In this document: positions 1-8,104 of the stretch, piece after piece
Layout: every line of letters starts with the position of its first letter
How positions within the stretch are numbered: the stretch's first letter is position 1
NCBI GenBank assembly: GCA_051001135.1
Contig: JBPCNO010000007.1
Coordinates: 9,635-73,634, forward strand
DNA from: CAWHMN01 sp051001135
GTDB lineage: Bacteria; Acidobacteriota; Terriglobia; Terriglobales; Acidobacteriaceae
Reading direction: 5' to 3'
DNA: 64,000 bases
Made by a program: the position numbers and the translations under genes
The notes under the pieces: generated by a model
Told to the model about the DNA's origin: nothing
Database searches by the model: none
Seen by the model: only the letters and a program-made list of their open reading frames with translations

Positions 1-772
1 GCGAGATCGCGGTGACACGGCCTTGGAATCTTCCCGGTACGGCATCGGTCGTTACGGTCTGGTGGCTGCCCAGCTTGATACGGGCGATCATGGTGTCCGG
101 TACACCGAAGACCGCCTTTACGGACCGTGTGTCCGCCAGGGAAAAGCCATTGGTTGCCGGGCCGACGAGCGAGCCCACATCGACACTGCGCTTCAGCACC
201 CACGAATCAAAGGGCACACGAAGCTGGCAGTAGCCCAGTGCAATCGTGGCTTCCGTGACGCTGGCCTTCGCACTGTCGATGGATGCCTGTGTGCTCTGTA
301 ATTGGGCGTTTGCATTGTCATAGTCCGGCTTGGTCACGGCGTCGGCCTTGAACAATGCAGAGGTGCGACCGAATGCCAGGTTCGCGCGGTCATAGTCGGA
401 CTGCGCCCGGGCGAGTTGTGCCTTGGCCTGGGAGAGCTTCTCCTTGAACTCATCCTCCTGTACGGTCGCAAGCACTGTGCCCTTTATCGCTCGATCGCCG
501 ATGTCCACGTTGCGGATATGTCCATCCGCGCCGCGCACCTGGCGGATGCTCACGATGTAGCCGCTCGATTTGAAGGCGAGATCGACCTGCGCATAGGGCT
601 GAATGTTGGCCGAATAGGTGTTGGCCGTTCCCGTATCGAGCAGTCGCACCTCGCTGGTACGCACCGGCGTGAGCAGACGCTGGTCCGAGACCGCCTGCTT
701 GCATCCATCGCACGCGGCCAGCACGGTGACAAGTGCGGCGGCAAGGCAGAGGACTCGGCCTGGTTTAGGCAT
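1..772 (-). CDS. HlyD-family efflux adaptor (membrane fusion lipoprotein), 3' end outside window
   Basis: Only the N-terminal 257 residues are present; the gene runs off the left edge. The ATG at 772 opens a lipoprotein signal ending in a lipobox (LAAC, residues about 20-23). A biotin-lipoyl-like segment follows, then a Lys/Gln/Ala-rich coiled-coil hairpin and a second lipoyl half containing GYCQLRVPFDSWV, which is the usual MFP layout. The start lies 5 bp after the stop of the upstream TolC gene, so the two are surely co-transcribed. The family bridges an inner-membrane RND pump to TolC in the periplasm, so an RND permease gene is expected just beyond the edge. Family assignment is firm; the substrate cannot be told. 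Confidence 0.88.
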   Translation of the reverse strand, partial: MPKPGRVLCLAAALVTVLAACDGCKQAVSDQRLLTPVRTSEVRLLDTGTANTYSANIQPYAQVDLAFKSSGYIVSIRQVRGADGHIRNVDIGDRAIKGTVLATVQEDEFKEKLSQAKAQLARAQSDYDRANLAFGRTSALFKADAVTKPDYDNANAQLQSTQASIDSAKASVTEATIALGYCQLRVPFDSWVLKRSVDVGSLVGPATNGFSLADTRSVKAVFGVPDTMIARIKLGSHQTVTTDAVPGRFQGRVTAIS

Positions 773-777
773 GCCGT

Positions 778-2160
778 TCACTCCTCACCGATGGCCTTCC
801 GGAAGTTGGCCTTTGCCGTCCAGAAGGAGGCAATCGCCTGGTTGTACTGCGCATCGGCGTTCTCCGCATCGGCCTGCTGTTGCAGCACGTCGCGCAGCAG
901 GGCGGTCTTCTGCCCATATTGCGCAGTCGTCTCGCGCAATTTTTCGTGCGTCGCCTCCCGGTTGGCCATAGCCACGGACACGGCCAGGCGCGCTTCCGCC
1001 AGCGAGCGGAACTGGGTATCCAGGTTGACGAGGATCTGCGCCCTGGTCTCCGCCAACTGCTGCTTGCTTTGCTCAAGCACCAGGGTTTTCTGAGTGAGCT
1101 GGTGTCCGCGGGCCCCCCAATCGAAAGGATCCCAGGAGAATTCAAATCCGGCAGCGGCGATGTTCTGGGGTAGAAAATTAACTCCGAAGGGCGAGATATA
1201 GCGGAACGAAAGATTCAGGTCCGGGATGTATTGCGCCTTGGCCAGACGCCTTTGGATCTCCGCCTGCTCCACGGTCAGACCGGCCTCCTTGACCTGCGGA
1301 TGAATCAGCAACGCCTTGGCCTGGGCGGCCTGCAGGTCGCCTTCTTCGGGCGATGGCTCGGTCACGGGCGCGGTGCGGAATTGCGTATTGATATCCCGCC
1401 CCAGCAACTCGTTCAGGGTCTCTTCGCCGCTCTTCAGCTTGTCTTGTAACTGCAGCAGTGACAACTGTTGCTGGGCCAGCTTGGCCTTTACCTGAAGACT
1501 CTCCGACTTCAGTGCCGTCTTTTCCGAGACATACTGCGATGTAATACGGTCCAGTTCCTGATATTGCTGAATGCTGGCCTGGGTGGCCTCGACCGCCTGC
1601 TCCGCCTGCACTACTCCGTAGTAAGCCTGGTGCACGCTGGCAGAGATGGTCTGGCGTGCGCTCGCCACCTGTTGCGCTGCCTGCTTTACCAGCAGATCCT
1701 GCCCGCGAAGATTGAGGTTGACCTTATAGAGGGTGAGCAGCGGCTGCGAGGCCTGACCAACCACATAGGCGGTCGGCGACTTGGAGGAGTTGCCCAGATT
1801 GACATCTTGTTTGGGAATGGGGCCGGTGGCGTCAAACGTCCCGAGTTGCCCTTTCTTGATGACGAAACTGACATCCGTCAAAAGCTCGGCGCCGAAGACG
1901 TAGGTGCTGAAAGCAGGCAGGCGCTTGGTTTTCGCGGCGAGAAATTGTTCGCGCGTGGCGTCAAGATTCAACGACGCGGTCTTCACATTCCGATTATTCG
2001 CAAGAGCCGCTGTCACAGCCTCATCCACTGTCAATACAGGTGTCACGGAAGCTTCGCCGGCCACCGCACTTTGTTGGGCGCAGGCTTGAGTCTCCACACC
2101 GGCAATGCAGGCGGCGCTGAGAACAGCAACACAGCCGATGGCCGGAAGCAATTTGCGCAT
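778..2160 (-). CDS. TolC-family outer-membrane efflux protein
   Basis: The product has 460 residues, a usual TolC length. A Sec signal peptide at residues 1-29 ends near QACAQ, followed by two long Gln/Ala-rich helical repeats typical of outer-membrane efflux proteins (for example around YGVVQAEQAVEATQASIQQY and the matching second repeat ending YNQAIASFWTAKANF). It would form the trimeric outer-membrane and periplasmic tunnel used by the HlyD-type adaptor encoded 5 bp downstream. TolC is the first gene of this operon on the minus strand. No substrate-specific feature is visible. Confidence 0.93.
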   Translation of the reverse strand: MRKLLPAIGCVAVLSAACIAGVETQACAQQSAVAGEASVTPVLTVDEAVTAALANNRNVKTASLNLDATREQFLAAKTKRLPAFSTYVFGAELLTDVSFVIKKGQLGTFDATGPIPKQDVNLGNSSKSPTAYVVGQASQPLLTLYKVNLNLRGQDLLVKQAAQQVASARQTISASVHQAYYGVVQAEQAVEATQASIQQYQELDRITSQYVSEKTALKSESLQVKAKLAQQQLSLLQLQDKLKSGEETLNELLGRDINTQFRTAPVTEPSPEEGDLQAAQAKALLIHPQVKEAGLTVEQAEIQRRLAKAQYIPDLNLSFRYISPFGVNFLPQNIAAAGFEFSWDPFDWGARGHQLTQKTLVLEQSKQQLAETRAQILVNLDTQFRSLAEARLAVSVAMANREATHEKLRETTAQYGQKTALLRDVLQQQADAENADAQYNQAIASFWTAKANFRKAIGEE

Positions 2161-2537
2161 TCATGTTCCTGAGGCTATGCGGGGCCCAGTTGCTCACGGG
2201 GGAAGGTGGTGCACTGAAAAGAGTGCGAGGAATGTACCACAGCTCCTCGGCGAGCAGCAAGGCTGAACGTCACCTAGAGTACATCAGCGATCATCGCGCT
2301 GGTGGTCAGCCTTTTTCATCCTCGCGAGCTTTCAGATGTAGATATTCGCCAGTGGGTCAAGCCCAATACGATGGAGCTATTCGAGAGTCCCTGAGCATTC
2401 TCGGCGTCCGCTGACCCCAGAGGGCCCGCCGGATCTCCAGCCGTCACGGTCCGATCGGGAATCCGATCTGGACGAGGATGTTTGCCGCGGTCACGGTGCA
2501 ATGCAGCATGTGGGGCAGGTGTAAAATCGGGCCACTT
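2161..2537. other. intergenic region between divergent tolC and TPR genes
   Basis: This is the shared upstream region of two divergently transcribed genes, so both promoters should lie here. No convincing -35/-10 pair, operator palindrome or small gene was recognised. The reading frame of the TPR gene is open back to 2478, but the signal peptide argues for a start at 2538. Confidence 0.5.
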
Positions 2538-3692
2538 ATGCGCGTCTCGCTCGCCTTGCTGTTCATCTTGTTCGCCATCGGGAGCGGAGTGGCGCAGTCC
2601 GCCTCCACGGCGGATGATCCTCGCGTGGCAACGCTCTATAGCGAAGCGAAGGCCGCACAGTCGGGTGGAGATGAAGCGACGGCCATTGCGAAATATAACG
2701 AATTGCTGAAGATCTCTCCGGACCTGGCGCCCGCCTATAACAACCTCGGCATGCTGTACATCAAGCAGCGCGAGTATCCGCAAGCCGCGGACGTCCTAAG
2801 GAAGGGGCTGAAGATCGCGCCTGGGATGTCCTCCGCCTCGGCGCTTCTGGGCATGGCTCTCTATCAGATGGGGAATTACGCGGATGCGCGTGCTCCGCTC
2901 GAAGCGGCGCTCAGGGCCAATCCCGCGGACAACAATGCGCAACTGTTGCTGGCCAGGGACTTAATCGCGCTGAACGAGCCTGAAGCTGCAGCCGGACGTC
3001 TACGTCTGCTCGCCCAGCGGCGGCCCGGCGATCAGGAGGTGTGGTACCTGCTGGGCAAGGTGTACATGCAGCTATCCGAGCAGGCGTTGGCGAAGATGAA
3101 CGCCATCGATCCCAACTCCGCCATGGTGCATGAGATTTCGGGCGAGATGATGGAAGACATGAAGAACTACGATGGCGCGCTGGTCGAATACAAGAAGGCG
3201 GTGGAGATGTCCCCGCAGGAGCCGGGCACGCATTACAAGCTGGGGAACGTCTATTGGGACCTGTCGCAATGGGATGCGGCGATGGAGCAGTTTCGCGCCG
3301 AACTGGTGAACGATCCCGCGAATTGCCGGGCACGCGCGCAGATCGGAAGCATTCTCATCGTGCAGCAGAAAGAGCCTGAAGACGGGCTGCGAGAGATGGA
3401 CCAGGCGCTCGCGACCTGTCCTGACCTGGTGCAGGCTCGCGTGGACCGGGGCCGGGCACTCCTGGATCTGCACCGCAATGAAGAGGCACTCAGCGAGTTA
3501 CAGGCGGCCGAGCACGCCAGCCCAGAGGCACCCAACGCTCATTTTTTCCTGGCGCAGGCATATCGCTCAACCGGGAATGCTCAGAGAGCGCAAGCGGAGA
3601 TGCAGATTTTCAGCAAGCTGGAAGAGACAGCGCAGCAGTCAACTGCAGCTCGTGCTGAAGAAGTGATCAAGGCAAAGGAAAGCGCACACTGA
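2538..3692 (+). CDS. secreted tetratricopeptide-repeat protein
   Basis: The product has 384 residues. The start at 2538 is chosen because it opens directly into a Sec signal peptide (MRVSLALLFILFAIGSGVAQ); the frame is open 60 bp further upstream but would add a non-signal extension. Repeated 34-residue TPR units follow, with the usual small and aromatic positions (for example APAYNNLGMLYIKQREYPQA, PGTHYKLGNVYWDLSQWDAA, NAHFFLAQAYRSTGNAQRA). The gene is monocistronic and convergent with the TonB receptor, whose stop is 30 bp away. Such proteins act as periplasmic scaffolds; the partner is unknown. A low-complexity Gln/Ala tail ends the protein. Confidence 0.85.
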   Translation: MRVSLALLFILFAIGSGVAQSASTADDPRVATLYSEAKAAQSGGDEATAIAKYNELLKISPDLAPAYNNLGMLYIKQREYPQAADVLRKGLKIAPGMSSASALLGMALYQMGNYADARAPLEAALRANPADNNAQLLLARDLIALNEPEAAAGRLRLLAQRRPGDQEVWYLLGKVYMQLSEQALAKMNAIDPNSAMVHEISGEMMEDMKNYDGALVEYKKAVEMSPQEPGTHYKLGNVYWDLSQWDAAMEQFRAELVNDPANCRARAQIGSILIVQQKEPEDGLREMDQALATCPDLVQARVDRGRALLDLHRNEEALSELQAAEHASPEAPNAHFFLAQAYRSTGNAQRAQAEMQIFSKLEETAQQSTAARAEEVIKAKESAH

Positions 3693-3722
3693 GCGCTACC
3701 GCTGCCGCCGCAGGCGATCGCC

Positions 3723-6700
3723 TCAGAACCTGAGCTTGAAGGTGACTTGTCCTTGCCGCGGAGTATTGCCCTGACATGGGCCGCCCGGCGAATCCAGGCC
3801 GAAGTTTCCGTCACTGACATTGTTGTCAGTAGAGTTGACCCCTGCGTTGGGACCGCCACATACCTGCATGCGATTGAGAATGTTGTAGTACTCCATCCGC
3901 ACTTCGGCATCGAGTCGCTCGGTGATCTTGAGGTGCTTTGCCACCGCTATATTTTCGCCTGAGGCAAACGGATTGCGCAGAGTGCCGAGGTTGCGGGGCG
4001 AAGTACCCACACCCCACAATCCAGGATCCGAGAAGGCCTTCAGGTTGAATACCGGCAATCCGCGATAGTAATTGTTCCAATTGACACTGAGCGGCTGGCC
4101 CGCCACCAGATTGGCGCGATTGCAAGTGTAGTTGGTGCTCTGCAACGGGCAGCCACCGGCGCTGATCCCGAAGGGCTGTCCGCTTGCATAGCTGAGGATG
4201 CCGCTGAGCTGCCATCCTCCAGCAAGCAGCCGGTTGGCGGTGCTGGTGCTGCTCAGGAGCGGTTTGCCCGGTCCAATCGGCAGCTCGTAAACCCCGCTTA
4301 TGGATACGACGTGGGTCTGGTCGTTGCTGGCGACCTGGTATTCCGACTTCTGGTTATAGGTGTTGAGCGCGCCCCCATTAAAAGACCCAAAACCCGAATC
4401 AGTGTTGGACCAGGTCCTGGAAAGCGTATAGGAGACCAGGTAGGTGAGGCCATTTGTGAATCGCTTCTGCGCCTGTACCTGAAGGGCGTTGTAGGTCGCG
4501 AACCCTGCATTCTCGAAGTTGTTGTAGACAGAATTGTATTGTGGATACGGGCGCAGCGCCTGCGCCAGAGTCGCACTCGGGAAGTCATTGCCGAAATTGA
4601 CATACGGGGTAAACACTCCCCCAGAGGAGCCGTACTTCATCTGCTGCAGCACCGCCTGTGCCGCCGGGGCAGTAAACGGCTGGGCGAGCACACAGTTTGG
4701 CGCATTGTTGGGGCAGAGCTGGTTGAGGATGGACGGGTTGAGCTGGTCCGGATTGTTGAGCAACGACGGAATGTGCAGGACGCGATTGCCTACATAGGAC
4801 GCTGAGAGAAGCACATTGCCCGGCAGTTCGCGCTCGATACCGACGTTGTAGTTCGAGATATAAGGCAAGCCTCCGGCGTTCTTGGAGAACTGATAGAGGA
4901 TGCTGAAGCCATTCGCCAGGCCGGGCGTGAAAGGTGTAGGGGGCGGGACGGGGATATTGGTCGTGTCCCAATTGCCACCGGCGGGCACGGTGTTTCCGCT
5001 CGAAGACACATTGTAGGTACCGCTCAACTGGTTTCCGTAGTTGACGGCGACCTTGTTGTTTCCATACTCAAAGGCTCCTCCGTCGAGATGGTTCAGGGAG
5101 TATCCCCCGAGGACGACGGTCTTGCTATTCACCTGGTATGCAAACCCGATGCGGGGGCTGAACTCGCGCCAGTGAATGCTTGCCCGGTTATAGCCGACGC
5201 ATGCGGGGCAGGTGCCCAGCAGGCTTGTGCCTCCCGGCAACGGCTGCCCCGAGGCAGGGCTCACCGCCAGAGTATCGGCTGCTGCGGGATTGAAGAACAC
5301 GATGTTGTTCGGAGTGGCGTTCACGAACGGACGCGCGATGTCCCACCGCAACCCGGCATTCACGGTCAACTTGGGAGTCACCTTGATGTCATCCTGGAAA
5401 TACGGGGCGACATAGATATTGCGCAGCTTGTTTTCCGCGGCAAACTGACGGCTGGCATCGTCCACGGTGCCCAATAAGAAGCTCGCGAACGGACTGCCGG
5501 TGTTGTTCTCGTTCAGCGGATCGCCGGTATTGGTGTTGCCGTTGCTGGTAGTGATGCCGTTGAAGGTGAACTGACCGCCGCATTGCTGGCACTCATTGTC
5601 ATCCTGGTAGGAGCGGCGGATTTCAAAGCCGAAGTTCATGGTGTGGCGGCCATGGTTGTACATCCAGTTGTTCTGGAAGCGCAGTCCCAGCTTGCGGGTG
5701 GTTGAATTGGTTTCGCCCCCCGAATTCACTCCATACGGCGTGGGAGTATCAAAGCCGTTGAAGTTGATGGTAGGAAGGATCCTGCTGCCCTGAACGGCGG
5801 GAAAGCTCACGCCGAGGTGGGCGTTGAGCTCATTGTTGATCTCGCCCATCCAGCCCGCGCCGGCAGTCACCACCAGATTAGGAGAGATGGTGTTGGAGTA
5901 GGTCAGGAAGATGCCCGTCCCCAGTCGCGGTTCGTTCTTCAGCCCGGACAGCCCATTGTTGAAGTAGGAAGAACTCGACTTGTACTTGGGCCCGTCGTAC
6001 GCGGGTGTGTTGTAGTTGTCTCGCCAGAAGCTTCCATGGAGCGATTGGGTTGCAGTGAGGCTGTGGTCGATGTTGAATCCCCACGAAGTCTGACGGGTTT
6101 GCGCGGCGTTCACCTGCGATTTCAGATTGTTGGTAAATCCGCTTGCCCCCGGATCGGGAATCATGGGTATGACGGCTTTGGCGATGGTGCTGATGCAGCT
6201 CTGGGGAATCACATTGCCGGGAAATTGCTGTCCCGGAGCCGCGCCCGGCACACATCCCGCGGGCAATGGTCCAGTGGGAACAAAAATGGGCTGGGGGAAG
6301 GCGCTGAAGTCGCCAGCCTTCATGGCCACGGTGGGAACCGTCATGTTCCCGGTGATGGCCTGGTTGAAGTGATACCATTCGGCGCTGGCGTAAAAGAATG
6401 TCTTGTTCCTGCCGTCGTAGATCTTGGGCAGCACCACCGGACCGCCGACGGAGAAGCCCCAATTGTTCTCTTTATCAACGGGCGTGACCGGCTTGTTGGT
6501 CACTGGATTGAGCGGCGGGTTGGCGCCCTTGGCGTCGAAGTAGTCATTGCGCAGGACATCAAATGCGTCGGCATGGAGCGCGTTCGTGCCGGAAGCGAAC
6601 TGGTACTGCGCCACACCCTGGGCCAGCCCGTATTGCGCGGAGAACACATTCGTAAGCACCTTGAACTGATCCACCAGCTCAAAGGGCGGGTTGATGTTGG

Positions 6701-7370
6701 ACTGGAAGCCCTGGGTCTCCGATTGCACGGCGGGCACTCCGTTGAAGAGCACCTCGTTCTGAAAATCCACCCCGCCGTTGATCCGGTGGCTGAAGGCGCC
6801 TCCCTGAGTACCCGGCGCGAGAAACAGAAACGCATCGATCTGCCGGCCGCGGGGTCCAACGCCACCCTGATTCCCCAACTCCTCCGGCAGTTCCTGCACC
6901 ATCTTGTTTTCGATCGTCGTGCCCAGCTCCGGTTGCGCGGTTTCCAGAGAAATTGCTGGAGAGGTTACTTCGACGACCTGGCTGGCGCCTCCTGGATTGA
7001 GCGAAGCGTTTGCCGTTCCGATGGTGCCCACATCGATGTAGACGCTGTTCCGCACCGAAGCCGCGAAGCCTGACTTTTCGATTTTCACCGTGTATGTGCC
7101 GGGCAGGAGATCGGTGATCCGGTATGTCCCGGCCGAAGTGGTAGAAGTTGTGCGCGCCACCTTGGTCGCGTCGTTGGTCACCGTGACCGTCGCACCGGGG
7201 ATCACGGCGCCGCTCGAGTCGGTGACGGTGCCGAGGATTCCGCTCAAAGCCTGAGCGTGCAGCCGGAGCGGAGTAGACAACAGAAGAATGGCAGCCAGGC
7301 AGGCCAGCGGAAGAGCGAACAGGCTGGTTGGATGGGCGATACGCCGGAAGCTCCACAGAGTGCTTGTCAT
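3723..7370 (-). CDS. TonB-dependent receptor with N-terminal carboxypeptidase-regulatory-like domain
   Basis: The product has 1215 residues. A signal peptide (about 1-39, ending LRLHAQ) is followed by a CarboxypepD_reg/Ig-like domain (about 42-130, with GTVTDSSGAVIPGATVTVTN). A plug domain follows (about 150-260), then a long beta-barrel ending in the terminal aromatic residue (TFKLRF) expected of outer-membrane barrels. This architecture is the large receptor family of Acidobacteriota often tied to uptake of oligosaccharides or other polymers; the ligand cannot be inferred here. It is monocistronic on the minus strand, and the ATG at 7370 sits just before the signal peptide. No TonB box was picked out by eye. 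Confidence 0.93.
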   Translation of the reverse strand: MTSTLWSFRRIAHPTSLFALPLACLAAILLLSTPLRLHAQALSGILGTVTDSSGAVIPGATVTVTNDATKVARTTSTTSAGTYRITDLLPGTYTVKIEKSGFAASVRNSVYIDVGTIGTANASLNPGGASQVVEVTSPAISLETAQPELGTTIENKMVQELPEELGNQGGVGPRGRQIDAFLFLAPGTQGGAFSHRINGGVDFQNEVLFNGVPAVQSETQGFQSNINPPFELVDQFKVLTNVFSAQYGLAQGVAQYQFASGTNALHADAFDVLRNDYFDAKGANPPLNPVTNKPVTPVDKENNWGFSVGGPVVLPKIYDGRNKTFFYASAEWYHFNQAITGNMTVPTVAMKAGDFSAFPQPIFVPTGPLPAGCVPGAAPGQQFPGNVIPQSCISTIAKAVIPMIPDPGASGFTNNLKSQVNAAQTRQTSWGFNIDHSLTATQSLHGSFWRDNYNTPAYDGPKYKSSSSYFNNGLSGLKNEPRLGTGIFLTYSNTISPNLVVTAGAGWMGEINNELNAHLGVSFPAVQGSRILPTINFNGFDTPTPYGVNSGGETNSTTRKLGLRFQNNWMYNHGRHTMNFGFEIRRSYQDDNECQQCGGQFTFNGITTSNGNTNTGDPLNENNTGSPFASFLLGTVDDASRQFAAENKLRNIYVAPYFQDDIKVTPKLTVNAGLRWDIARPFVNATPNNIVFFNPAAADTLAVSPASGQPLPGGTSLLGTCPACVGYNRASIHWREFSPRIGFAYQVNSKTVVLGGYSLNHLDGGAFEYGNNKVAVNYGNQLSGTYNVSSSGNTVPAGGNWDTTNIPVPPPTPFTPGLANGFSILYQFSKNAGGLPYISNYNVGIERELPGNVLLSASYVGNRVLHIPSLLNNPDQLNPSILNQLCPNNAPNCVLAQPFTAPAAQAVLQQMKYGSSGGVFTPYVNFGNDFPSATLAQALRPYPQYNSVYNNFENAGFATYNALQVQAQKRFTNGLTYLVSYTLSRTWSNTDSGFGSFNGGALNTYNQKSEYQVASNDQTHVVSISGVYELPIGPGKPLLSSTSTANRLLAGGWQLSGILSYASGQPFGISAGGCPLQSTNYTCNRANLVAGQPLSVNWNNYYRGLPVFNLKAFSDPGLWGVGTSPRNLGTLRNPFASGENIAVAKHLKITERLDAEVRMEYYNILNRMQVCGGPNAGVNSTDNNVSDGNFGLDSPGGPCQGNTPRQGQVTFKLRF

Positions 7371-8104
7371 TTGCGGCTCCTTATTCGACTCGAGGCCAAT
7401 AGGTGTGCACCTCGGTTACCATTCGGATACGGCCAACCTCCATCGAACACACGGCCTGACTCCATTCCCGACGAAGAGCATTTGCCACCTGACACTCCCG
7501 TGTCAATGCACCCGGATGTCATCCATATGTCGCCAGCTATTCAACTGATTTCAAGGTACTTACATCGCTCTGTCGCCATCTCGAAAAGGCCCTCGGCACG
7601 GAGCGGATTCGCGCCGTCCAGCAGGATGAAGAAGGTGAGAGTTTGTAACAGTTCTCGGCGGTAAAACCGCGGACCTCAGTAACCGGGATGAACGGCTCGT
7701 GATTTCCGTTTTTCAGTAGAACAGCATACGTCTTCTGGGATGGTGATGCCCTCTCGTGCCGGTAGTTGCTCCGTCGCGGACGCTACGCCCGAACTGCAGT
7801 CGCGAACCAGCCAGCAGTAAGCGCCTCCTTCTCCTTTGGCGAATATGGAGCGCTCTTCAGCGGAACCGCCACAACGCGCTCGGCTGGCCAGAGCGCGTCA
7901 TCATAACGCGTCACCGGGCTCGAACACCGGATCGAAGGTCATCCTGATGCTCCCGGCTATGTTATTGAAGCTAGGCCGCTTGATGGAGGTCGTCCCCGGC
8001 GGCCCGACCCATACCGGAGAGCGGTGCGTTGCTTGATAACCGCAGAGGTGGATGCTACACTTCGGCTCTCTTCGTCCCGGCCTGCCACGACAGACGCCTG
8101 CCAT
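7371..8104. other. intergenic region, no gene supported
   Basis: This 734-bp spacer lies between the divergent TonB-receptor and wHTH-TPR genes. Short open stretches exist in several frames, but none has a signal peptide, a ribosome site or a recognisable domain. Both promoters should be here; none was identified with confidence. Confidence 0.4.

Noticed and set aside
302..1093. Long plus-strand open frame (263 codons) over the HlyD and TolC genes
   Set aside because: It is antisense to two genes with clear signal peptides and family motifs; it has no domain or ribosome site.
5817..7073. Plus-strand open frame of 418 codons opposite the TonB receptor
   Set aside because: It is antisense to a receptor whose frame carries complete plug and barrel features; an effect of high GC codon use.
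7836..8104. Candidate small gene before the wHTH-TPR regulator
   Set aside because: The open stretch lacks a ribosome site and any protein feature; more likely leader DNA.
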